Shown in pieces: positions 14,801 to 22,191 of a DNA stretch of 22,423 nt. The stretch's first letter is position 1. Each line of letters begins with the position of its first letter. The stretch covers positions 1 to 22,423 of the forward strand of contig PBDH01000028.1 in NCBI GenBank assembly GCA_002717305.1, in the 5' to 3' direction. The translations under genes and the position numbers were made by a program. The notes beneath the pieces were generated by a model. That model was not told where the DNA came from and searched no databases. It saw only the letters and a program-made list of their open reading frames with translations. This stretch comes from Gammaproteobacteria bacterium. Lineage in GTDB: Bacteria > Pseudomonadota > Gammaproteobacteria > Pseudomonadales > Litorivicinaceae.

Positions 14801-15058
14801 GGGCGGCCGAATATTGTTGATATGATTAAAAACGACGCCATTGCCTTTATTGTAAATACAACAGAAGGTCGGCAAGCGATCATGGACTCTGCAACGATCC
14901 GTCGTTCAGCGTTAAACCGCAAGGTATGTTATACGACTACACTCGCCGGCGGCGAGTCGATCGTTCGCGCGCTAAAATTCGGTGACGAGCGTAACGTTCG
15001 CAGGCTGCAAGACCTGCATAGTAGCGTTAGAAGAAATATCAAGGAATTGAATGAGTAA
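11816..15058 (+). CDS. carB: Carbamoyl-phosphate synthase large subunit CarB
   Basis: CarB makes carbamoyl phosphate from bicarbonate, ammonia and two ATP. The 1080-residue protein (1073 in E. coli) has two similar halves. The first synthetase half begins '[20 protein letters not shown]' and has 'TMGGQTALN'; the second has '[20 protein letters not shown]' and '[10 protein letters not shown]'. Each half carries an ATP-grasp domain, with metal-site segments '[20 protein letters not shown]' and '[20 protein letters not shown]'. The C-terminal MGS-like allosteric domain includes '[16 protein letters not shown]' and '[14 protein letters not shown]'. The GTG start at 11816 overlaps the carA stop, and greA starts inside its last codons. 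Confidence 0.98.
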   Translation: [1080 protein letters not shown]

Positions 15059-15527
15059 GATACCGATGACAACATCCGGAGAGTTGGCTCTCCGTGAAGA
15101 GTTACAGCGCCTCAAACAAATTGAGAGACCACGCATCGTTTCGGCCATTGCCGAAGCACGCGAACACGGTGATCTCAAAGAAAATGCTGAATATCACGCT
15201 GCCCGCGAGCAGCAAGGGTTCTGTGAGGGGCGAATAAAAGATATTGAGGCAAAGCTTTCCCACGCGCAAGTGATCGACGTAACACAAATTGAAAATACCG
15301 GAAAAGTGATCTTCGGCGTGACCGTTAGACTCATAAACCTCGATACAGATCAATCAGTCAGCTACCAGATTGTGGGTGAGGATGAAGCTGATGCGAAAAA
15401 AGGAAAAATTTCGGTTACATCACCTTTAGCCAGAGGGCTAATCGGAAAAGAAGAGGGAGAAGTGGTTGCGGTGAATACACCGGGCGGCGTAGTCGAGTAC
15501 GAGATTGATGTCATCAAACATTCATGA
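15051..15527 (+). CDS. greA: Transcription elongation factor GreA
   Basis: GreA enters the secondary channel of RNA polymerase and stimulates cleavage of backtracked RNA. The 158-residue protein matches E. coli GreA in length and numbering. The N-terminal coiled coil carries 'AIAEAREHGDLKENAEYHAA' (32-51), with acidic tip residues Asp41 and Glu44, and the C-terminal FKBP-like domain has 'SPLARGLIGKEEGEVV' and 'TPGGVVEYEI'. The ATG at 15051 lies within the end of carB (8-nt overlap), so it is probably translated by coupling as part of carAB-greA. Its stop is 3 nt from the yhbY stop on the other strand. Confidence 0.97.
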   Translation: MSKIPMTTSGELALREELQRLKQIERPRIVSAIAEAREHGDLKENAEYHAAREQQGFCEGRIKDIEAKLSHAQVIDVTQIENTGKVIFGVTVRLINLDTDQSVSYQIVGEDEADAKKGKISVTSPLARGLIGKEEGEVVAVNTPGGVVEYEIDVIKHS

Positions 15528-15530
15528 CTG

Positions 15531-15833
15531 CTACATCGGACGAATGAGGTTGGAAAGACGAGGATTTGGTCGCTCGGCTGCGCGGAATAATAAAGCCGTC
15601 GCGCCTGTGGATTGTACGCAATAGGCACCTGTCTCTTTGCACAATGAAGCAATCAAAATCTTGCGGGCATTTCGGTCTGCACGCACCTTGACTTTAATTA
15701 ATTCATGATCCTCGAGGGCACGGTGAAGTTCTTCAAGCAGTCCAGGTGACATGCCATTATCACCGATGAGAACAATCGGCTTCAGGTGATGCCCAATGGC
15801 CCGCATTTGTTTTCTGCGTTCTGAAGTAAGCAT
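15531..15833 (-). CDS. yhbY: YhbY, CRM-domain RNA-binding protein (ribosome assembly)
   Basis: YhbY binds pre-50S ribosomal particles through its single CRM domain. The 100-residue protein has 'LTSERRKQMRAIGHHLKPIV' (2-21), the glycine-loop region 'LIGDNGMSPGLLEELHRALE' (22-41), the core 'DHELIKVKV' and a C-terminal part 'GAYCVQSTGATALLFR'. The ATG at 15833 has an ideal AGGAGG upstream; the longer in-frame start at 15887 would run into the rlmE start region and lacks family support. It diverges from rlmE with only 40 nt between start codons, so the two ribosome-maturation genes share a small promoter region. Confidence 0.94.
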   Translation of the reverse strand: MLTSERRKQMRAIGHHLKPIVLIGDNGMSPGLLEELHRALEDHELIKVKVRADRNARKILIASLCKETGAYCVQSTGATALLFRAAERPNPRLSNLIRPM

Positions 15834-15873
15834 AATTGCCTCCTGGAAACCGGGCGCGAGTTTAGAGCAAAAT

Positions 15874-16494
15874 ATGACACGATCCAAGTCCAGCAGAGGT
15901 TGGTTGAGAGAACATTTTGACGATCCCTACGTGCAAAGGGCGTGGGGGGAGGGTCGACGGTCACGGGCAAGTTTTAAGCTTGAAGAGGTTCAGGACAAAG
16001 ATCGTTTGATTAATCGAAGCGATGTTGTCGTCGATCTCGGAGCGGCTCCAGGGGGCTGGACTGAGCTTGCCGCTGAATGGGTAGGGATGTCAGGTCGGGT
16101 ATTCGCGCTCGATCTCTTGCCAATGGATCCGGTCACTAATGCGCGAATAATGGTTGGGGATTTTACTGAGGACTCAGTTGTAGAGCAGCTGATGCAGTTG
16201 CTTGGAGGCAGGCGTGTAGATGTTGTACTGTCAGATATGGCGCCGAATATGTCGGGAAATCGGTCTATCGATCAACCGAGAGCCATGTATCTATGTGAGC
16301 TTGCTCTAGACTTTGCGCGACAAACACTGAATCCGGGTGGTTCATTCTTTGTGAAGACCTTTCAAGGTGAGGGTTTTGATACTTTTTTTCGTGGACTTCG
16401 CGCCGATTTTTCTGACCTGAAAACTCGAAAACCCGATGCGTCTCGTGCACGAAGTAGAGAAACTTATCTACTGGCAACTGGCTTTCGCAGTTAA
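15874..16494 (+). CDS. rlmE: 23S rRNA (uridine2552-2'-O)-methyltransferase RlmE (FtsJ/RrmJ)
   Basis: RlmE methylates U2552 in the A loop of 23S rRNA late in 50S assembly. The 206-residue protein has 'AWGEGRRSRASFKLEEV' (23-39), the SAM-binding motif 'DLGAAPGGW' (54-62), 'DMAPNMSG' (121-128) and 'FVKTFQGEGFD'. The catalytic K-D-K-E set is complete at Lys35, Asp121, Lys161 and Glu196, each three below the E. coli numbers. The ATG at 15874 gives the normal length; an in-frame upstream start at 15796 would add 26 residues antisense to yhbY and is rejected. ftsH follows after 82 nt that contain a heat-shock-like promoter. Confidence 0.97.
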   Translation: MTRSKSSRGWLREHFDDPYVQRAWGEGRRSRASFKLEEVQDKDRLINRSDVVVDLGAAPGGWTELAAEWVGMSGRVFALDLLPMDPVTNARIMVGDFTEDSVVEQLMQLLGGRRVDVVLSDMAPNMSGNRSIDQPRAMYLCELALDFARQTLNPGGSFFVKTFQGEGFDTFFRGLRADFSDLKTRKPDASRARSRETYLLATGFRS

Positions 16495-16499
16495 ACCCC

Positions 16500-16526
16500 T
16501 TTGAATTCAGTTGGCCTGCCCAAATA
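16500..16526 (+). promoter_or_regulatory. Candidate heat-shock (sigma-32) promoter of ftsH
   Basis: TTGAAT (16501-16506) is followed after 12 nt by CCCAAATA (16519-16526), fitting the sigma-32 pattern in both boxes and spacing. It lies just after the rlmE stop. ftsH is heat-shock regulated in E. coli, which supports the reading. The leader would be about 43 nt and hold a GAGGA-N7-TCCTC hairpin (16541-16557) just before the ribosome binding site. Confidence 0.45.
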
Positions 16527-16576
16527 AACGACTGTATGTTGAGGATGTAGACTCCTCTGAGGGAATGGAGAAGCAC

Positions 16577-18517
16577 ATGGCGAGAAATATGGTTCTGTGG
16601 TTAGTTATTGCTGCTGTTTTATTAACAGTGTTCAATAATTTCAGTGTGGAGACGAAGTCACAGCAGATTAACTATTCTCAATTCGTTGAGGAAGTAAATC
16701 GTGATCAAATCAGACGCGTGATTATCGATGGGCAGTCGATCATTGCGACTCGAGCAAATGGCGACGTCTATGAAACTGTTAGACCGGCAGTTCAGGATCC
16801 ACGGTTAATGGACGATCTCCTTCAGCACAACGTTGTTGTAGAGGGCAAAAAGCCAGAGCAACAGTCTGTGTGGATGCAATTATTGGTTGCAGCATTCCCT
16901 GTGCTGATCATTCTTGCGATCTTTATGTTTTTCATGCGTCAGATGCAGGGTGGTATGGGAGGTGGACGGGGTGGTCCTATGTCCTTCGGAAAGTCGAAGG
17001 CACGGCTCATAAGTGAAGATCAGATCAAAACCACATTCGCTGATGTTGCGGGCTGCGATGAAGCCAAAGATGACGTGGCTGAGCTTGTAGAGTTCCTCAA
17101 GGATCCTGGCAAGTTTCAACGTTTGGGCGGGCGTATCCCTCGCGGGGTCCTAATGGCAGGTCCTCCAGGAACAGGTAAAACACTAATTGCCAAAGCTATT
17201 GCCGGCGAAGCAAAAGTGCCATTTTTCACAATCTCTGGTTCGGATTTCGTTGAAATGTTTGTGGGTGTTGGAGCGTCACGCGTTCGGGACATGTTTGAGC
17301 AGGCGAAGAAACAGGCTCCTTGCATTATATTCATAGATGAGATTGACGCGGTGGGTCGTCAGCGCGGTGCGGGTCTCGGCGGAGGGCACGATGAGCGGGA
17401 GCAAACCCTGAACCAATTACTTGTAGAGATGGATGGTTTCGACGTCAACGATGGGGTAATTGTTATCGCTGCAACAAATCGCCCAGACGTACTCGATCAA
17501 GCACTTTTGCGTCCTGGCCGCTTCGATCGCCAAGTAGTTGTGGCTTTGCCGGACATTCGCGGACGCGAGCAGATTTTGAAAGTCCATATGAAAAAGGTGC
17601 CTATTGCTCCGGAGGTGGAACCCTCTTTAATTGCGCGCGGAACTCCCGGATTCTCTGGTGCTGACCTTGCAAATCTAGTTAATGAGGCAGCTTTGTTTGC
17701 GGCGAGGGCGAGCACACGTGTCGTTGCGATGAGTCACTTTGAGCAAGCCAAAGATAAAATTATGATGGGTGCGGAACGACGTTCAATGGTCATGAAAGAG
17801 TCAGAGAAATTGAATACTGCTTATCATGAAGCCGGCCATGCAATCGTGGGTCGTTTGATGCCGGAACACGATCCTGTTTATAAGGTTTCGATTATTCCTC
17901 GAGGGCGGGCTCTGGGTGTGACAATGTTCTTACCTGAAGAAGATAAATACAGTCATTCAAAACGAGGCTTGACTAGCCAGATCTGCTCACTTTACGGCGG
18001 AAGAATTGCCGAAGAGTTGACGCTTGGCGCTGAAGGCGTTACGACAGGTGCTTCAAACGATATTCAACGAGCAACTTCAGTAGCCAGAAATATGGTTACC
18101 AAGTGGGGCTTGTCTGACAAACTCGGGCCTCAAATGTACGACGAAGAGGATAATGAACCATTCTTAGGTCGTGCGATGAGTCGCCCTGCTCATGGTCAAT
18201 CCGACGAGACGGCTCGCTTAATTGATGAGGAAGTCAAAGGGATCCTCGACGGGTGTTATCGGACGGCAAAAAAAACGCTAGAAGATAATATGGATAAGTT
18301 GCATGTGATGGCTGAGGCTTTGATGGAATACGAGACCATTGATGCTGGGCAGATTAATCAAATTATGGACGGCAAAAAACCGGGGCCACCAGATGGCTGG
18401 GGAGATGATGACGAGCCACGAGGTGGCGCACCTGACGCTAATGATGATTTGAAAGAAGCACCGATTGATCAAGAATTGGATACATCCGCGAAGGGCGACG
18501 CGGCACCTACCAACTAA
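16577..18517 (+). CDS. ftsH: ATP-dependent zinc metalloprotease FtsH
   Basis: FtsH is a membrane-bound AAA+ protease that degrades sigma-32, LpxC, SsrA-tagged and unassembled membrane proteins. The 646-residue protein has two membrane segments (about 5-21 and 99-120) around a periplasmic domain, Walker A 'GPPGTGKT' (195-202), Walker B 'IFIDEID' (251-257), the second region of homology near 301-317 and the zinc motif 'HEAGH' (417-421), with likely third ligand Asp495. The ATG at 16577 aligns 'MARNMVLWLVIA' with the E. coli start and has TGGAG 6 nt upstream; the in-frame starts at 16511 and 16565 lack this spacing. folP follows after 2 nt. Confidence 0.97.
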   Translation: MARNMVLWLVIAAVLLTVFNNFSVETKSQQINYSQFVEEVNRDQIRRVIIDGQSIIATRANGDVYETVRPAVQDPRLMDDLLQHNVVVEGKKPEQQSVWMQLLVAAFPVLIILAIFMFFMRQMQGGMGGGRGGPMSFGKSKARLISEDQIKTTFADVAGCDEAKDDVAELVEFLKDPGKFQRLGGRIPRGVLMAGPPGTGKTLIAKAIAGEAKVPFFTISGSDFVEMFVGVGASRVRDMFEQAKKQAPCIIFIDEIDAVGRQRGAGLGGGHDEREQTLNQLLVEMDGFDVNDGVIVIAATNRPDVLDQALLRPGRFDRQVVVALPDIRGREQILKVHMKKVPIAPEVEPSLIARGTPGFSGADLANLVNEAALFAARASTRVVAMSHFEQAKDKIMMGAERRSMVMKESEKLNTAYHEAGHAIVGRLMPEHDPVYKVSIIPRGRALGVTMFLPEEDKYSHSKRGLTSQICSLYGGRIAEELTLGAEGVTTGASNDIQRATSVARNMVTKWGLSDKLGPQMYDEEDNEPFLGRAMSRPAHGQSDETARLIDEEVKGILDGCYRTAKKTLEDNMDKLHVMAEALMEYETIDAGQINQIMDGKKPGPPDGWGDDDEPRGGAPDANDDLKEAPIDQELDTSAKGDAAPTN

Positions 18518-18519
18518 TT

Positions 18520-19365
18520 GTGACTCAAAAACTCACTTGGCATGATCTGGGGTTCGATGGACCCCAGATAATGGCAATTCTGAATATTACTCCTGATTCG
18601 TTTTCTGATGGCGGCACGTTTTACACGGACAAACCTCAACTCGACCGGGTGCTAAAATACGCGGAAAGGTGCATATCTGCAGGGAGCAGTATCCTAGATG
18701 TTGGTGGCGAGAGCTCTCGTCCCGGCGCGTCAGCAATATCTATTACTGAGGAATTAGATCGTGTAATACCGGTGATCGAGGCACTTCGGAACCGATTCGA
18801 TGCCGTGATATCGGTCGATTCTTCAAACCCAGAGGTCATCCGCGAAAGCGCTGCTGCTGGGGCCCGGTTTGTTAACGATGTTAGATCTTTGCAACGACCT
18901 GGAGCGATGGACGCAGCATTAGAGGCCGGGCTTCCGGTCTGTCTGATGCACATGCAAGGCACTGTTAAAACCATGCAAAAACAACCAACATACACGGACG
19001 TAGTCAGTGATGTTCATGCATGGCTAATGCGTCGAGTTGATGCTTGTCTCTTAGCAGGTTTCACAGCCAATCAGTTGGTATTAGATCCAGGCTTTGGGTT
19101 TGGAAAAACACTTGAACATAACATCGCACTTTTCCGGGATTTAGTTCAACTTGTCCAAACTGGATACCCTGTTCTCGTGGGGGTGTCACGGAAAACTATG
19201 ATCGGAGAAATCACCGGGCGGCCTATTGAACAACGGATTACTGGCAGCGCTATGGCAGCAGCAATTGCTGCATCTCATGGTGCGGCAATTCTAAGGGTTC
19301 ATGACGTGGCAGAAACGCGTGACGCAGTACTAATCATGCAAACGTTAACGCAGGGAATGCAATAA
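18520..19365 (+). CDS. folP: Dihydropteroate synthase FolP
   Basis: FolP joins p-aminobenzoate to dihydropterin pyrophosphate in folate synthesis and is the sulfonamide target. The 281-residue TIM-barrel protein has 'MAILNITPDSFSDGG' (18-32), 'DVGGESSRPGA' (61-71, where Ser replaces the more usual Thr), 'LMHMQG', 'LDPGFGFGK', 'GVSRKTMIG' and the final 'RVHDVAET'. The start is GTG at 18520, 2 nt after the ftsH stop, without a clear own ribosome binding site, which suggests coupling to ftsH translation. The glmM ATG follows directly after its stop. The ftsH-folP-glmM order is the same as in E. coli. Confidence 0.96.
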   Translation: MTQKLTWHDLGFDGPQIMAILNITPDSFSDGGTFYTDKPQLDRVLKYAERCISAGSSILDVGGESSRPGASAISITEELDRVIPVIEALRNRFDAVISVDSSNPEVIRESAAAGARFVNDVRSLQRPGAMDAALEAGLPVCLMHMQGTVKTMQKQPTYTDVVSDVHAWLMRRVDACLLAGFTANQLVLDPGFGFGKTLEHNIALFRDLVQLVQTGYPVLVGVSRKTMIGEITGRPIEQRITGSAMAAAIAASHGAAILRVHDVAETRDAVLIMQTLTQGMQ

Positions 19366-20712
19366 ATGAATCGTAAATATTTCGGGACAGATGGCGTGAG
19401 AGGGCGCGTTGGCGAGGGATGTATCACCGCCGATTTCGTTTTGAAGCTGGGCTGGGCGTTTGGCAAGGTTGTTCATCGTAGTAAAACGGGACGGCCAAAA
19501 GTTGTGATTGGTAAAGATACACGGTTGTCGGGATACATGTTTGAAACCGCACTTGAGGCTGGAGTAATTGCTGCGGGTGTCGATCCCTTGATGCTTGGCC
19601 CTATGCCAACACCAGCTATAGCCTTTCTGACGCGCACCTTTTCAGCTTCTGGCGGGATCGTAATCAGCGCGAGCCATAACAGCTATGAAGATAATGGAAT
19701 TAAATTTTTCGATGAAAATGGGATGAAGCTCTCAGATCAAATTGAGCACGATATTGAGAGTCTCTTGGATCGGCCGCTCACCACAGTTAATGGACCGTTG
19801 TTAGGCAGAGTATCACGCGCCGATGACGCGGCAGATCGTTACATTGAATTCTGCAAAAATACATTGCGTCCGGGTACAGATTTATCAGGACTGAAAATTG
19901 CGATTGATTGCGCAAATGGCGCAGCTTATCAGGTTGCTCCAAGAGTCTTTCGAGAATTGGGCGCTGAAGTTGAGGCGATTGGAGTGACGCCAGATGGATT
20001 AAATATCAACGAGGGCGTGGGCTCGACTGATCCAAGCGCGTTGATTGACTCTGTAATTTCTAGTCGAGCACATCTTGGAATTGCATTAGATGGCGATGCT
20101 GATCGGGTAGTTCTGGTAGATGAGCAAGGGTATCTGGTTGATGGAGATGAAATTCTTTATATCATCGCAGCATCCCGTCATCGACAAGGCCACATGGCGG
20201 GCGGGGTTGTCGGAACACTTATGACGAACTTGGGACTTGAAAAAGGACTAGCCGCTATGGAGATACCGCTTATTCGAACGAAAGTGGGCGATCGTTATGT
20301 GATTGAAGCTATGAAGCAGAATAAATGGACTCTGGGTGGCGAAACATCTGGGCATATCATCTGCTCGGACTTTATATCCACTGGGGATGGATTGATCGCC
20401 GCCCTTCAGGTGGTAAAAGCATTAAGCATTTCTGGACAGACCCTAAGCGAGGCTCGGCACGGAATGAATAAACTTCCGCAATTCCTCATTAACGTTCCGC
20501 GGGCTTTACCAGATCATTTACACCATCCGATCGTTGTTGAAGCGGTGAAGGCTGTCGAGACTTCTTTGGGAGATTCCGGGCGCGTGTTAATTCGGCCGAG
20601 TGGTACAGAGCCTGTTGTACGCGTGATGGTCGAGGGTATTGATGCGAACGAGGTAAAGGCATCTGCAGAGCAGATCGCGTCGTCGGTGGAAAAAGCCGCT
20701 TCAATCAGCTAA
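19366..20712 (+). CDS. glmM: Phosphoglucosamine mutase GlmM
   Basis: GlmM converts glucosamine-6-phosphate to glucosamine-1-phosphate for UDP-GlcNAc, needed for peptidoglycan and LPS. The 448-residue protein begins 'MNRKYFGTDGVRGRVGEG' and has the active serine loop 'GIVISASHNSYEDNGIKFF', with phosphoserine Ser103 (102 in E. coli). The metal loop 'DGDADR' lies in 'LGIALDGDADRVVLVDEQGY', the sugar loop is 'GGETSGHI' and the phosphate-binding end is 'RPSGTEPVVRVMVEG'. These are the four expected loops of the alpha-D-phosphohexomutase family. Length is normal. It directly abuts folP and precedes tpiA by 30 nt. Confidence 0.97.
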   Translation: MNRKYFGTDGVRGRVGEGCITADFVLKLGWAFGKVVHRSKTGRPKVVIGKDTRLSGYMFETALEAGVIAAGVDPLMLGPMPTPAIAFLTRTFSASGGIVISASHNSYEDNGIKFFDENGMKLSDQIEHDIESLLDRPLTTVNGPLLGRVSRADDAADRYIEFCKNTLRPGTDLSGLKIAIDCANGAAYQVAPRVFRELGAEVEAIGVTPDGLNINEGVGSTDPSALIDSVISSRAHLGIALDGDADRVVLVDEQGYLVDGDEILYIIAASRHRQGHMAGGVVGTLMTNLGLEKGLAAMEIPLIRTKVGDRYVIEAMKQNKWTLGGETSGHIICSDFISTGDGLIAALQVVKALSISGQTLSEARHGMNKLPQFLINVPRALPDHLHHPIVVEAVKAVETSLGDSGRVLIRPSGTEPVVRVMVEGIDANEVKASAEQIASSVEKAASIS

Positions 20713-20742
20713 CGTACCGCCGCCAGAGTCAAGGATAGGTCG

Positions 20743-21462
20743 ATGATAATTGGGAACTGGAAAATGAACACGCTGCGTGCTGATGCTCTCGCATTGGCTA
20801 ATGCCGTGGTTGGTATGGACCGTTTAAATTCGACGCGAATTGGCATTTGTTCGCCAGCACTTTGGATCGATCCTATTACCCAGATTGTCAAACATTCCTC
20901 GATTTTAGTTGGAGCACAAGACTGTGTGGGTGATAATTTCGGGGCTCAAACAGGATGTATTAATGCAGATATGGTTCGTGACGCGGGCTGCTCGATGGTC
21001 ATTTTGGGCCATTCTGAGCGTCGGGCTAGGTTTGGGGAGTCAACAGACAAGTTATTAAATACCATTGCTGCTGTGCTGGAAACCGGTATGTTTCCTGTGG
21101 TTTGTGTAGGTGAAACAAAAAAACAACGAGAATCAGGTAAAGCTTTTGATGTAGTCGCGGAGCAGTTGAAGCCTCTTTTAACGGCTGGCCTCGATTTGGG
21201 TGGTATTGTCATTGCTTACGAGCCCGTATGGGCGATTGGTACTGGATTGTCAGCCACCCGAAAGGATATTGAAGAGATGCACGCCACAGTTCGAGAGGTA
21301 ATAAACAGAAATGACACCGTGGTGTTATACGGGGGGAGTGTGTCTCCTGAATCCGCAGATGATGTCTTTAATGCTGAGGGTGTTTCCGGTGCACTAGTGG
21401 GTGGTGCTTCGTTGAACGTCGATAAATTCGCAGCAATAGTTGCTGCATGGGAACGGAAATAA
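20743..21462 (+). CDS. tpiA: Triosephosphate isomerase TpiA
   Basis: TpiA interconverts dihydroxyacetone phosphate and glyceraldehyde-3-phosphate. The 239-residue barrel has catalytic Lys7 in 'GNWKMN', His90 in 'ILGHSERR' and Glu160 in 'AYEPVWAIGTG', with phosphate-binding 'GGSV' (197-200) and 'GALVGGASL' (216-224). It is shorter than E. coli TpiA (255), partly because it starts directly at 'MIIGNWK' without the usual few leading residues. An in-frame stop (the glmM TAA) lies 33 nt upstream and no other start occurs between, and AAGGA sits 7 nt before the ATG, so the start is firm. The stop overlaps the secG start (TAATG). Confidence 0.97.
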   Translation: MIIGNWKMNTLRADALALANAVVGMDRLNSTRIGICSPALWIDPITQIVKHSSILVGAQDCVGDNFGAQTGCINADMVRDAGCSMVILGHSERRARFGESTDKLLNTIAAVLETGMFPVVCVGETKKQRESGKAFDVVAEQLKPLLTAGLDLGGIVIAYEPVWAIGTGLSATRKDIEEMHATVREVINRNDTVVLYGGSVSPESADDVFNAEGVSGALVGGASLNVDKFAAIVAAWERK

Positions 21463-21788
21463 TGGAAACTATAATATTAAGTGTACACGTTTTACTGGGA
21501 GCCGCCGTTATTGGACTCGTCCTTATTCAACAAGGTAAGGGTGCGGATGCGGGCGCCTCTTTTGGCGGTGGAGCGTCCCAGACGGTATTCGGTTCAGCGG
21601 GCTCTGGAAGTTTTCTGGTTAAGCTGACGGCAGGACTATCTGCCCTATTTTTCATTACGAGCCTGACATTGGCTGTGATTGCAAAGCAGAAGGCAGACGC
21701 TGCGGGAGCCTTCGGTCTGCCTGATGTACCAGCCCAGAGTTTGGAATCAGTGATACAAGAGCCCGTTGCTCCCAAAACCGTCGATTGA
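21462..21788 (+). CDS. secG: Preprotein translocase subunit SecG
   Basis: SecG is a small partner of SecY and SecE in the protein export channel. The 108-residue protein has two membrane segments ('METIILSVHVLLGAAVIGLV', 1-20, and about 56-75) joined by a conserved cytoplasmic loop 'LIQQGKGADAGASFGGGASQ' with 'TVFGSAGS', the SecG signature. The C-terminal tail is Ala/Pro/Glu-rich, as is usual. The ATG at 21462 shares a base with the tpiA stop; an in-frame ATG at 21447 would add five residues inside tpiA and is less likely. The tpiA-secG-tRNA-Leu order is widely conserved in gammaproteobacteria. Confidence 0.96.
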   Translation: METIILSVHVLLGAAVIGLVLIQQGKGADAGASFGGGASQTVFGSAGSGSFLVKLTAGLSALFFITSLTLAVIAKQKADAAGAFGLPDVPAQSLESVIQEPVAPKTVD

Positions 21789-21792
21789 TTTC

Positions 21793-21821
21793 TTGATTTT
21801 TGAAGTGCAGATTATTAATCT
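21793..21821 (+). promoter_or_regulatory. Weak candidate promoter / palindrome before tRNA-Leu
   Basis: TTGATT (21793-21798) and ATTAAT (21814-21819) are 15 nt apart, which is short. The -10 lies in a 13-nt palindrome AGATTATTAATCT (21809-21821). The tRNA may instead be processed from the secG transcript. Confidence 0.25.
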
Positions 21822-21833
21822 TCGCGTTCCCTA

Positions 21834-21919
21834 GCCGAAGTGGTGGAATTGGTAGACACGCTATCTTGAGGGGGTAGTGAGCGCAGCTCGTGCCGGTTCA
21901 AGTCCGGCCTTCGGCACCA
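21834..21919 (+). tRNA. tRNA-Leu (anticodon GAG)
   Basis: The 86-nt cloverleaf is complete: acceptor GCCGAAG/CTTCGGC, D-arm stem GTG/CAC, anticodon stem CTATC/GGTAG (one T-G pair) with loop TTGAGGG and anticodon GAG at 21868-21870, and a long class II variable arm (TGAGC-GCA-GCTCG). The T-arm is GCCGG/CCGGC, followed by discriminator A and an encoded CCA. It reads CUC and CUU codons. It follows secG as in Pseudomonas and E. coli. Confidence 0.97.
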
Positions 21920-22191
21920 TTCTAAAAAAACGCAATCTATCGCTCTATTTAGTTTATTCGGTGAACGGTCGGCAGTACCACCGCAGTCGGTGTGGCGGGC
22001 TATCGACGGAAAAATTGCAACGTCCGACTTGGATTCTTAATTCCTCGGCACATTACCCAAAGGCTTTAGGTACTTTAAAATTGTGAGTATCACTATAGAC
22101 AGGAGCACTTGTCTTAATCTTCGCAACTTGACTAAGTGGTTTGCCTGTTTGACAAATATTTCGACTGCAAACGTTTCTTAGGTAAAACAGT
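21920..22191 (+). other. Non-coding stretch after tRNA-Leu with small inverted repeats, no gene recognised
   Basis: No supported reading frame is seen. Visible elements are CACCG-CAGT-CGGTG (21979-21992), AGACA-N8-TGTCT (22097-22114) and a perfect -35-like TTGACA (22149-22154) that has no good -10 box after it. There is no clear intrinsic terminator after the tRNA: seven A residues at 21924-21930 are on the wrong strand for that. A transcribed leader for a downstream gene or a small RNA is possible but unproven. Confidence 0.4.

Noticed and set aside
16511..16576. Longer N-termini for ftsH and similar upstream extensions of rlmE, yhbY, bamE, grpE, dnaK and ratA
   Set aside because: The shorter starts have better ribosome binding sites in most cases and agree with family lengths, signal peptides or residue numbering.
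21911..22051. Possible attachment-site repeat: TCGGCAC in the tRNA 3' end (21912-21918 region) and again at 22045-22051
   Set aside because: Only about seven bases match, which is expected by chance; no integrase gene is visible.
21877..22086. 69-codon plus-strand frame that starts inside the tRNA-Leu gene
   Set aside because: Its first part is the tRNA variable and T arms, and the rest shows no family features or ribosome binding site.
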